Shown in pieces: positions 55,498-64,000 of a stretch of 64,000 nt of DNA (position 1 is its first letter; each line of letters starts with the position of its first letter). Source of the DNA: Carettochelys insculpta (taxonomy: Eukaryota; Chordata; Testudines; Carettochelyidae); NCBI RefSeq assembly GCF_033958435.1, contig NC_134139.1, forward strand, positions 207,125,501 to 207,189,500. The letters are read 5' to 3'. A model generated the notes under the pieces. It did no database searches. It had not been told where the DNA came from and saw only the letters and a program-made list of their open reading frames with translations. A program made the position numbers and the translations under genes.

Positions 55498-55673
55498 AGT
55501 GTTTTCCAAAGTGTGGTACATGTACCAATGGTGGCACATGAAAGGATTTCAAGTGATACATGGCAGAAACTAAACTACTAAAAATCAGGAGAGAAGTGCT
55601 GGGAGAAGGGGTAAGCCAACAAGGCCGAAGTCCTGAAAGGGATATGCTACTGTTTGAAGTTTGGGAAATACTG
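55498..55673. mobile_element. hAT MITE, 176 bp
   Basis: Ends 'cagtgttttccaaagtgtgg' and, inverted, 'cagtatttcccaaacttcaa'. Flanks ctctttgc (55490-55497) and atctatgc (55674-55681) match at 6 of 8. Confidence 0.78.
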
Positions 55674-55684
55674 ATCTATGCCCT

Positions 55685-55870
55685 TTACCCAGGTGTAACC
55701 CAAACACCCTCTGGGTGTGATGCACTGTCCCATCTAACGGCACTGAGACCACTTACAGAGAGACTAGTATGTCTTCTGCACAGCCTTAGCTAATAGTCAG
55801 CTGGCTTTTAACTCACAAGGTAGAGGCTCGGTGAGCATTACACAGGTTCGACTGCCTCCCCTAGCAATAT
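55685..55870 (+). repeat. tRNA-related repeat, copy of the 45681 family
   Basis: 'gcactgagaccacttacaga', 'cacagccttagctaatagtc', 'actcacaaggtagaggctcg' (A-box-like) and 'cacaggttcgactgcct' (B-box-like). Similar order to 45681-45840. Confidence 0.5.
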
Positions 55871-56613
55871 AACCCTAATCTCTCGGTGCCGATCCACAGG
55901 CTGTGATCACTAACATAAAATAGCCTTGAGCCACAGCTTCTCAGCTCACATCTACTTTGCTATAGAGAAGTATAGCATAGGGTTAATGATAGGGCAAGGG
56001 TTTTAGCACAAGTTAAGTTATTGCCTGTGGACTTAGCTCCTGGGTTTGTCAGCACAGCCCAGCCCCTCCCCACTTGTTTAGGTCCGCTCCTACATGTTTG
56101 GGAAGCCAAACGTCTGGAAGAAATTGGTGGAAGTCCAGATGAACGAATACAACAGCGTTTGCTAAATTGAATTAACCACCATCCAATTCACTGGGGTGAA
56201 GAGAACTCTAGGGTAAACAAAGCCATGTGCCATAGAAAGAACAGCCCTCGCTTTGCATGACTCCATCTCCACACCTCCTCCTCGTTTCACCCGGCGTATC
56301 CCCAGGCTGTCGACAAGGTGATGGGCAAAGGGGTCACTGCCCCAGGGCCTGGTGATTCCAAGGGGCCTGCGGTTCCCCACTGCTGCTGTGGCCAGAGCCC
56401 TGGGCCCTTTAAATCACTGCTGGAGTGATGTGGCTTAGGTGGCACAGAAGGGCTGGCTGGGGGAGGTTAACCCCCAGCCCTTCCATCCTCTAGAGGCCTG
56501 CCCCTTCTCTGAGCACAAAGTTGGGCCTGCTCTCACCTTCCCCAGGGCCTGGAATGCCTCTCTGCAACCCTGCCTACATATCTGCGTGCCCAGTACAAGT
56601 CTCACTATATGGT
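55871..56613. other. No gene recognised; GC-rich repeat words near 56400
   Basis: 56395-56420 'gccctgggccctttaaatca' recalls the GC-rich words near 1530 and 19100. Nothing else is recognised. Confidence 0.4.
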
Positions 56614-57017
56614 GGGGATGTCTACACTACAGAGTTATTCCAAAATAAGCTGTTCCGGAATAATGCACACTACAGGGAAGCCCTGAAATAAATAACACTT
56701 ATTCCGAAATAGTGTGTCCACACAAAATAGAGCTTCCAGGGACTTTAATCTGAAATACTACATCCACACAGCAGCTTTATTTCGGAATAAACCATTCCGG
56801 AATTGCTTATTTTGAAATAGCCCCTTTTCTCCTGTCTACACAGCCCCTATCTGGAATAGGAACTATTCCTTGTAGAATGAGGTTTACCAAATTCTAAACA
56901 AGCCGGCCACTACTTTTACATTATTTCAAAATCGTGGTTGTGTTGTGTAGATGCTTGCAAAGTTATTTTGGAATAACGGCCATTATTCCAAAATAACTTT
57001 GCTGTGTAGACACACCC
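56614..57017. repeat. MITE family C, copy 2
   Basis: Left end 'ggggatgtctacactacaga', right end inverted 'gggtgtgtctacacagcaaa'. The interior is full of 'ttccgaaata', 'ttcggaataa' and 'ccaaaataac' inverted motifs. Collinear with 4690-5131. The terminal GTCTACAC is shared with the 3-bp-TSD MITEs, but a TSD was not confirmed. Confidence 0.75.
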
Positions 57018-57519
57018 TGGGAAAGGGATGCCTTCCTGTCCACTTTGTGCCTTGTTGAATGTTGTCCCATATGGCGTACTAGTTTGTCTTGAGTTCAAGT
57101 CCCTGCTTGGCTAGGAAATCCTTCCTGGCTTTTGCCTCAGTTTCCCCAACTGTAAAAAGAAGCTAATGGTCTTGGCTTCCTTTGTAAAGTGCATGTAGAG
57201 GTATCACCACAAGGCTTAGGTCTGTATCATTATGATGTACCCCAAGCGCTCACCATTTCTTTCCAACACCGTCTTAAAACGTATTTTCCCATGAAGCCCT
57301 CTAGCCGGCCTGCTCACGAACACTAGGGGTGGGCATCACATCTCTTTGTATTTTATGTTTTTGTATCATGCTAGGGACACTTACACTGCTCTTTGTACAG
57401 CAACAGCCAATCATAATCATGGCCATGTTATGAAAGAGCACAATGAGATCAGAAGAGATGGGCTGCAATCCCAGCCCCATAGAAGTCAATAGGAATTTTG
57501 CCTTTGGAGCTAGGATTTT
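57018..57519. other. No gene recognised; possible MIR piece
   Basis: 57125-57165 ('ttttgcctcagtttccccaa') is an inverted MIR core fragment. The remainder is not recognised. Confidence 0.45.
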
Positions 57520-57524
57520 ACCAT

Positions 57525-57640
57525 TCCTTGCTATGTGACATCAGGTCAATCGTTTCATCCCTTTGTTCCTCAGTTTCCCCATCTGTCAAGTGGAGGTGTT
57601 TACTACCTCAAAGCACTGTTGGGATTCTAATTTCAGTGGT
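57525..57640 (-). repeat. MIR fragment
   Basis: 'ctatgtgacatcaggtcaat', 'gttcctcagtttccccatct' and 'ctacctcaaagcactgttgg' are the inverted MIR core and tail. Confidence 0.75.
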
Positions 57641-57647
57641 AAATAGT

Positions 57648-57955
57648 CTCAGAGGGGTTGTCATGTTAGTCTGTAGCTTCACATAGCAAAGCAAGCAGTC
57701 CTGTAAAGCCTTAAAGACCAACCATTTTACTGATTAGGTCATGAGCTTTCATGGGTCATGAGCTTTCGTGGGTTACCCACCAAAGCACATGACATAATCA
57801 ATGGCTCATCTTTAAGGTGCTACAGGACTGCATGCTTAATTTCATTTGAATTTGGACCAGCACCTGATGAAGTGAGTCTGTGCTCACGAAAGCTCATGCT
57901 CAAAACTTTTTTGTTAGTCTGTAAGATGCTACAGGACCCTTCATTGCTGTTTCAC
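57648..57955. mobile_element. Penelope-derived hairpin, rearranged
   Basis: Head 'tcagaggggttgtcatgtta', then 'cagtcctgtaaagccttaaa', 'atgagctttcatgggtcatg' with a short tandem duplication, 'tctttaaggtgctacaggac', and a second tail 'gatgaagtgagtctgtgctc', 'gttagtctgtaagatgctac'. It holds pieces of two tails. No TSD was resolved. Confidence 0.65.
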
Positions 57956-57963
57956 TTGAATAG

Positions 57964-58720
57964 TAACAGAGAGGGAGCCGTGCTAGTCTATATACTATCA
58001 AAACAAAAAAGCAGTCAAGTAGCACTTTAAAGACTAACAAAATAATTTATTAGGTGAGCTTTCGTGGGACGGACCTACTTCTTCAGCCCATAGCCAGACC
58101 AGAACAGACTCAATATTTAAGGCACAGAGAACCAAAAACAGTAATTAAAGCTGACAAATCAGAAAAAAATTATCAAGGTGAGCAAATCAGAGAGCAGAGG
58201 GGCCGGGGGTAGTCAAACATCAAAACATTCCAGATCCACAAACCAGTTAGTCTACATTTTAATGGAGTGGGCCATTCTGTGAATGACTTTTAAAACTTAT
58301 TTTTTTTATTATTTATTAAATTTTAATAAGTTTGCGTCTTATTGAAGAAGAATTTTCAGTCTGCTTTAGAAAGAGAAGCTGCTGAACTCTCTTTCATATT
58401 CAAATTCAACACAGTAACACGTGGTTTGAACCGGAATGCAAATTTTCTGGAACATTATAGGGGCTCTTTGGCATACTTGGCTTAATCTAATTCTTGACTC
58501 CCCTCCCCGCCACCCTCTGCTCTCTGATTTGCTCACCTTGATGATTTTTTTTCTGATTTGTCAACTTTGATTACTGTTTTTGGTTCTCTGTGCCTTAAAT
58601 ATTGAGTCTGTTCTGGTCTGGCTATGGTCTGAAGAAGTGGGTCTGTCCCATGAAAGCTCATCACCTAATAAATTATTTTGTTAGTCTTTAAAGTGCTACT
58701 TGACTGCTTTTTTGTTTTGA
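57964..58720 (+). mobile_element. Penelope-like element with inverted terminal arms
   Basis: Left arm from 'taacagagagggagccgtgc' through 'agcactttaaagactaacaa' and 'gagctttcgtgggacggacc'. Right arm, inverted, 58560-58720 ('gtgggtctgtcccatgaaag', 'tttgttagtctttaaagtgc'). Between them, 58250-58490 keeps decayed endonuclease coding on the plus strand ('cacaaaccagttagtctaca', 'ggaacattataggggctctt'), broken by an AT-rich insertion near 58295-58325. It is the intermediate between a coding element and an empty hairpin. Confidence 0.85.
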
Positions 58721-59204
58721 TGTCAGTTGTGTTTGCAAAGTGCTTGAAGACCCTCAGGCAAGAAGTTACCCCCCAGAACTGCAAAGCTGCTAATGAAAAA
58801 CAGAGGTGTGTGTCTCCATTACCATCGCACCTGAAGCATTTACCCTCACACCTTGCTGCTGAGGCAGAGAAGTGCTATCCTCTCTATTTTACAGGAAGCA
58901 AACAAAGTGATATGTTGGCTGGGGAGCCTGCAGCCAAGCAGTGAAAGTATGTCTGAGGAATCCCAGGCTAGCACACAAAGCACTGGAACATCCTTCCTAC
59001 CCCTTGCAAAATATCCTCCTGGTGAAGAACAATGATAAAGTCCCGCTTTCCTGCCTAAGAAATGTTACCTGGTCATTTAAAACTGAGATTTTCAAAGGTG
59101 CCTGGAGCCATGGATTTTAATTCCCAGTGCAGCTCTGAAAATCTCCCACTTCAGAGTGTATGATTAGCCAGGCACCCATTAGTGACTATTGTTGTCATTT
59201 ATAA
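58721..59204. other. No gene recognised
   Basis: Apparently unique DNA. Confidence 0.4.
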
Positions 59205-59300
59205 TCATTGTAGGACAAGCCTCTGAGGATAGGACAAGAAGCAATGGGCTTAAATTGCAGCAAGGGAGGTTTAGGTTGCACATGAGGAAAAATTTCTGGT
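59205..59300 (+). repeat. CR1 ORF2 C-terminal scrap
   Basis: 'agcctctgaggataggacaa', 'ttgcagcaagggaggtttag' encode [20 protein letters not shown], the CR1 C-terminal signature, cut off on both sides. Confidence 0.85.
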
Positions 59301-60019
59301 GCTGCCAGATTTGCCCATTGCTCTGGGGTGTGCTCATTTATTTGGGGTTACAGGGTGGGGAGAGGTTGGCTAATTCTATCAGTGTGCAGCTTGTGATGCT
59401 GGTGTTCCTAAGGAACTTTACTTTTCCTTTCTGCTAATTCCCTCCCACTGGAGCTATTCTGCCCAATCCAGTGACCACAGGATTCAGTTCCTCCCACCCT
59501 GGGCTCAGGTAAACACACACACACACGCACGCACACTGCCAGAGCTCGTCTGAGAGGACTGGTTAATCACAACTTACAAGCTGGCCCCTCATATGGCCCT
59601 GTACTCAGTGGGCTGGGTTGCAGCGCAGTGACAACCTGTGGCCCTTATTTGCCCTTGGACTCAGTAACTGGATTAAACATCACTCTTAGCTGCCACCCTG
59701 ATATGCCACCCCGGTTCAGCAACCCCCTTCCCAATCCCCACTTTCACAGCACAATCATTCCATTAGTAACCCACTCGATGGGCAAACCCCACGGGAGTTC
59801 TGGGCACCACAGGGATCTTTTAGCTTAGGTACAAGAAGCGCTGCTGCAGAGTGAATGGCGAAGCCAAAACGACGTCCCTAGGGAAGAGTGAGCCAGAGAA
59901 GAAGAAAAAGAGAGAGAAGCCACCAGTGTAACAATGAAAGATATTTATTTCTGGGTAGTAAATATATATTGAATGGTTACAATAGTAAATAAACTGATTA
60001 CAAATGTTAGGGCTAGCCA
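59301..60019. other. No gene recognised
   Basis: A (CA)n-like patch lies at 59511-59534. Nothing else is recognised. Confidence 0.4.
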
Positions 60020-60597
60020 ACCATAGAAAATGGCAACAAAAATGATTAGGGGTATGGAACACCTGCCATAGGAGATTAATAAGACTGGGACTTTTTAGCT
60101 TGGAAGAAAGAGGATTAAGAGGTATATGATAGAAGTCTATAAAATCATGTCTGGTGTGCAGAAAATAAATAGGGAATTGTTATTTACTTCTTCTCACAAC
60201 ACAAGAACTAGGGGTCCCCCAATGAAATTAATCAGCAGCAGGTTTCAAACAAACAATAGGAAATATTTTTTCACACAAAGCACAGTTAACCTGTGGAACT
60301 CCTTGCCGGAGGATGTTGTGAAGGCCAAGACTATAGTAAAGTTTAAAAAAAACTAGATAAATTCATGGGGGATAGGGCCATTAGTGGCTATTAGCCAGCA
60401 TGGGCGTGGAGGGTGTCCCTGGCCTCCGTTTTCAAGAGGCTGGAAATGGGTGACAGGGAATTGATCACTTGATGATTCCCTGTTTGGTTCATTCCCTCTG
60501 GGGCACCTGGCACTGGCCGCTGTCGGAAGACAGGACACTGGGCTAGACAGACCTTTGGTCTGACCCAGTGTGGCTGTTCTTATGTTCTTAACCAATT
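60020..60597 (+). mobile_element. CR1 LINE 3' end
   Basis: The open frame 60126-60356 reads IEVYKIMSGVQKINRELLF and [14 protein letters not shown], the end of CR1 ORF2. The 3' UTR follows with 'gcactggccgctgtcggaag' and ends 'gtggctgttcttatgttctt'. It is the same subfamily as 24790 and, inverted, 40045 and 53992. Confidence 0.93.
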
Positions 60598-60798
60598 ACA
60601 TAAGGCAAGGTCAGGAGAGAGAAAAAGAGAGAGGAGAGGGAGAGAGAGGTCTCACTGCTCTGTGTAGCTTGTACTGATTGGGGGGCCCAGATGGTGAGGG
60701 TAGCTGGGGATCTAGAAGGCAGGAGACAAGCAGAGCCCCCAGCACAATCAGGCAGGAGATGATGAGGTCTCAATGGAACAGCTGAAAAGTTTACATCC
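60598..60798. other. No gene recognised
   Basis: Purine-rich 'gagagagaaaaagagagagg' patch near 60615-60650. Confidence 0.4.
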
Positions 60799-60809
60799 AG
60801 ACATCAAAA

Positions 60810-60886
60810 GTGGGTCTGTCCCACGAAAGCTCACCTAATAAACCATTTTGCTAGTCTTTAAAGTGCTACTTGACTGCTTTTTGTTT
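60810..60886 (+). mobile_element. 77-bp Penelope 3' stub with perfect 11-bp TSD
   Basis: Contains only 'gtgggtctgtcccacgaaag', 'ctcacctaataaaccatttt', 'gctagtctttaaagtgctac' and 'ttgactgctttttgttt'. The TSD agacatcaaaa is identical at 60799-60809 and 60887-60897. The tail matches the tails of the other copies closely, so it is recent. Confidence 0.92.
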
Positions 60887-60897
60887 AGACATCAAAA

Positions 60898-61236
60898 CAG
60901 TTTCTTCAGCAAGAGCGGGTGTTTTTGTAGAGACAGGGCAATGGTTCAGGGAGAACACTGGGTTTGATTACAGGTAAACAGAGGTGAGACAATAGACAGA
61001 GATCATGCCTGGCTATGGGTGATGTTCCTTGAATGAGCTCACACTGCAACTAGGCAGTTTCAGTATTTTGGATATCAATAGGATCCATTCCTAGAATTGG
61101 TCTGATAATGACTAATTTGGGTGTGAGCAGGCCTGGGTTCATTAGCATCTGGAGCAGAGGTTTCCCATCAGGCAGTGCTTCTCTGCTTTTGGTATCCCAT
61201 AGTTTGATGGGTTCCTACTTTGGAAGAGTTGTTCTC
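60898..61236. other. No gene recognised
   Basis: Could be non-coding 5' sequence of the following Penelope element, but no landmark supports it. Confidence 0.35.
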
Positions 61237-61239
61237 CAT

Positions 61240-61955
61240 TCATTATGTTAATGGAGATGTCTTTCTGTTCCATCTTCAATGCAGAGGAGGCTGGGGATGT
61301 TTCTAATATAATAGATGCCATCATGTGCCAGCAATGTCCCACTGCAATTTACATTGGCCAAACTGGACAGTCTCTCTGTAAAAGAATAAATGGACACAAA
61401 TCAGACATCAGGAATGGTAATGTACCAATGGGAAGCCTGTGGGAGAGCACTTCAATCTCCCTGGACATTCAGTGGCAGATTTAAGGGTGACAACCTGAAA
61501 CAAAAAAATTTCAAAAATCAAATGGAGAGAGAAATCTCTGAGCTGCAATTTATTTGCAAATTTGACTCCATGAACCATGGATTAAACAGAGACTGGGAGT
61601 GGCTCACAGCTTACAAAGGCAGTTTCTCTGATCTTGGTGTTAATATCTCCCCATTAGACTCTGACAAAGACTCACACACCCCTGTCTGATCTGACTGGTT
61701 TTTAACTCTTTTGATAAGTACTGTTGATACTGGGCCATTTCCACCTTGCTGAATAGACCTTGTCAGCTCTGGCCCTCCCTCTTACTGGGACCCCACTCTT
61801 TAAATACCCCTCTGAAACCACCCTCCCCCATTTATGCATCAGATGAAGTGGGTCTTTGCCCACAAAAGCTTATGCTCCAAAATATATGTTAGTCTATAAG
61901 GTGCCACAAGACTTCTTGCTGTTCTCAAAGCTACAGACTAACACGGCTCCCTCTC
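61240..61955 (+). mobile_element. Penelope-like element, second subfamily, GIY-YIG endonuclease
   Basis: 61245-61484 encodes CQQCPTAIYIGQTGQSLCKR and INGHKSDIRNGN, the N-terminal half of the GIY-YIG domain. After a frameshift near 61440, 61480-61640 continues in another frame with EREISELQFICKFDSMNHG and LNRDWEWL. The 3' UTR ends 'gatgaagtgggtctttgccc', 'ttatgctccaaaatatatgt', 'aaggtgccacaagacttctt' and the head 'acacggctccctctctgat'. That tail is the one found in the hairpin at 11199-11383, which differs from the majority tail. RT is not recognised. Confidence 0.85.
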
Positions 61956-62089
61956 TGATATCTTTAAATCCAATCACCCTTGTTGGTAGGATTTGGGTGC
62001 ATCCACTCCTGCCAGTTTCAGTGTTTTGTCTTTGATTCAAGCAGAGGCCTCGGGGAAGGGGATTTGTTTTCCATGAAGAATAGTGACCT

Positions 62090-62272
62090 TGATAACAATT
62101 TCTCTGATTTGTCAGCCTTGATAACAATTTTTGGACCTCTCTTGCTTTATATATTGAGTCTGTTCTGGCAAGGCTATGATCTGAAGAAGTGGGTCTGTCC
62201 CATGAAAACTCATCACCTAATAAATTATTTTGTTAGTCTTTAAAGTGCTACAGGACTGCTTTTTTATTTTGC
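62090..62272 (+). mobile_element. Penelope-like 3' tail
   Basis: 'tctctgatttgtcagccttg', 'atattgagtctgttctggca', 'gaagtgggtctgtcccatga' and 'gttagtctttaaagtgctac' are the 3' UTR and tail of the majority subfamily. No coding. Confidence 0.85.
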
Positions 62273-62309
62273 GTGAGTGTCACTCCCTGGCTCCCCAGAA
62301 ACACAGAGC

Positions 62310-63075
62310 TGGTAGGTAACACAGGGTAGTTAAGTACTGGATTAAATTACCTAGGGGAGTTGTAGAATCTCCATAGTTGGAGAAGTTAAAGAACAGGTTG
62401 GATAAATATCAAACAGGGATGATCTAGATCAGAGATTCCCAACCTATGGGTCAGGACCCAAACATGGGTCACCGTTAGATTTTCTAAGGGTCACCAGCTG
62501 GGTGGTTCTGAGCCACATGTGGCTCTTTAAGGAGCCATTTGCAGCTCCCACTGCTGCTGCTGCTGCCGCTGACTCCTCTGGCTCCCAATCCCTGCCCTAC
62601 TGCAGATGGAACTCAATTGGTTTAACGGCCAGCAGGATGGATCTGACCATTAAACCAATTAAACTGAGTCCTACTATTTCAGCATGTCAGGGGGCTGTAT
62701 GTGGGGGAAGGCAGTAAGAAGGCTGCCGGGAGCCAAGCAGAGGATGTGGCAGTGGTGGCTGCCTGACAAGGGAGCAGCAGGGGGCAGCAGCGGCACTTGT
62801 GGGAGGTATGTGGGGGGGCAATTTGGGGCTGCATGGGGGCAGAGCGGATCAAGATTTAGAAAAAAAATTCCCTGAGAGAGAAACCCCTCCCCTCCCTCCT
62901 GCACCCTGTTTTGACTTGCCTGGGGTCACAAAGTCTTACTGAATTGTCAAAATGGGTCGCTGTCTCGAAAAGGTTGGGAACCACTGATCTAGACGGTGTT
63001 TGGTCCTGCCATGAGGGCAGGGGATTGGACTTGGTGATCTCTCAATGTCCCTTGCAGTTCTAGTGCTCTGTGATT
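62310..63075 (+). mobile_element. CR1 3' fragment interrupted by a hAT element
   Basis: 'gattaaattacctaggggag', 'gaacaggttggataaatatc' before the insertion; 'atctagacggtgtttggtcc', 'gggattggacttggtgatct' and 'gttctagtgctctgtgattg' after it. The C-terminal coding is degraded. Confidence 0.88.
62430..62986. mobile_element. hAT (Charlie-like) element nested in CR1
   Basis: Left 'cagagattcccaacctatgg' and inverted right 'cagtggttcccaaccttttc'. Flanks atctagat (62422-62429) and atctagac (62987-62994) match at 7 of 8. Inside, 62520-62560 ('cacatgtggctctttaagga', 'gcagctcccactgctgctgc') recalls a sub-terminal part of the hAT at 52518. There is no transposase frame. Confidence 0.88.
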
Positions 63076-63377
63076 GCAGGAGTGTGTAAAAGCCCCAGTC
63101 ACAAAGCCAGGTCCCATTGTGCCAGGTGCTGCACAAACACAGAACAAGCAGGCATTCGGTAAATCATACAGATACTTTTGACAATATCATGCTTAGGCTG
63201 TGATGTTCAAAGGAAACTTCCCACTCCCTTCAGTCTCATTAAAAATCCCAGTCACAGCCCATCAAGTGTAAAGAACTGGATGGTGCATTAGGTGCTACAT
63301 TCTTTTCTTGATTGGGATCAGCACTGCTCAGGTGTGTGACATAGGCCCTGCTCTGCTCACAGCTGGAGATGAGAAAA
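63076..63377. other. No gene recognised
   Basis: Apparently unique DNA. Confidence 0.4.
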
Positions 63378-64000
63378 TGATTTCTTCAGTGATGAGCTTT
63401 CGTGGGACAGACCCACTTCATCAGATCAATTTCATTTCCAATACAGACTGACATTTATAAGTATGGGGGGCCAAAAAAATAAAAATTGCAGTTAAAAACT
63501 GACAAATCAAATAGGCTTGAAGGAAAGGTGTAAGGGATGAGGGGATGTTAATTGTCCTGCCTGAGATAATTATGAGCCTCGAAGGAAGGGAAGCAGTCCT
63601 TGTGATGTGTGAGGGAGCTGATGTCTGTGTTCATACCACGTGTTAATGTGTCAAATTTGAATATGTACTCTAATTCACAAATCTTTCACTCTAATCTGTT
63701 GTTAAAGTCTCTGTGTTCCAGGACACAAATCCTCAGGTCTTTAACAGAGGCCCACTCCATCGAAGTGTTCACTGACTGGCTTATGTGTATTGAGTTTCTT
63801 GATGTCCACTCTGTGTCCATTTATTCTTTGGCGAAGGTTTTGCCCAGTCTGTCCAATATACATAGTGGCAGGGCATTGTTGGTACATAATAGCATATATA
63901 ATATTGCTGGAAGTGCAGGAGAATGCGCCTTTGATCTTGTAACTAACATGGTTAGGTCCAGTGATGGTGTCCCCACGAAAGCTCATCACTGAATCAATCA
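63378..64000 (-). mobile_element. Penelope-like element with inverted ends, runs to the window edge
   Basis: The minus-strand frame 63741-63989 reads IIYAIMYQQCPATMYIGQTG then QNLRQRINGHRVDIKK and HKPVSEHFDG, the best-preserved GIY-YIG domain in the window; YIG and the following Arg are present. The left end 'ttcagtgatgagctttcgtg' and the right end, inverted, 'ttcagtgatgagctttcgtg' are identical over 20 bp, so the tail is repeated in inverted orientation at the 5' side. The right boundary may lie outside the window. Confidence 0.87.

Noticed and set aside
57956..58735. A clean TSD for the Penelope copy
   Set aside because: No direct repeat could be matched; the copy lies against another hairpin and its right head is truncated.
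1..64000. CRISPR array, operons, bacterial-type regulators
   Set aside because: The repeats are dispersed vertebrate transposons with TSDs; no regularly spaced short repeats or dense coding exist.

Overview
The window looks like gene-poor nuclear DNA of a reptile, most likely a cryptodiran turtle. Three things point that way: CR1 LINE copies in every state of decay whose 3' ends carry the 'attctatgattctatga' type tail; tRNA-derived SINEs whose 3' ends resemble that CR1 tail, the arrangement known from the turtle polIII/SINE; and abundant hAT, 3-bp-TSD and TA-TSD MITEs, Penelope-like elements and old MIR cores. The species was inferred by eye and not tested. I see no complete host gene, rRNA, functional tRNA or CRISPR. 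One short interval (2814-2931, minus strand) looks like an internal coding exon; 318-385 is a much weaker candidate.

Layout. 1-6.9 kb: mostly unique DNA with MIR fragments, four MITE types, one SINE and the candidate exon. 6.9-10 kb: a minus-strand CR1 holding a hAT MITE with a perfect 8-bp target site duplication (TSD), a Penelope-like element with a 12-bp TSD, and a plus-strand CR1 holding a TA-flanked MITE. 10-18 kb: SINE, hairpin elements, three hAT insertions and a CR1 with two nested insertions. 18-30 kb: GC-rich, few young repeats, one decayed CR1 reverse transcriptase. 30-40 kb: MITEs, including a CpG-dense 680-bp copy, and two 3' fragments of a non-CR1 LINE. 40-45 kb: a nested locus in which an old CR1 was hit by a LINE with a twin-priming inversion and by a Penelope-derived hairpin, each with a perfect 14-bp TSD. 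45-52 kb: SINEs, a tandem tRNA-related repeat, an older CR1 with a nested hairpin, and the end of a Ty3/gypsy-type element in which RNase H runs straight into a polypurine tract and LTR. 52-64 kb: hAT copies, CR1 copies and five or more Penelope-like pieces, three with GIY-YIG endonuclease coding.

The genes do not form a pathway. What links them is retrotransposition and MITE mobilisation, and the TSDs allow a relative chronology to be read. The most informative signals are the inverted LINE at 42685-44337, the series of Penelope-derived hairpins, and the Gmr1-like RNase H/PPT/LTR junction.
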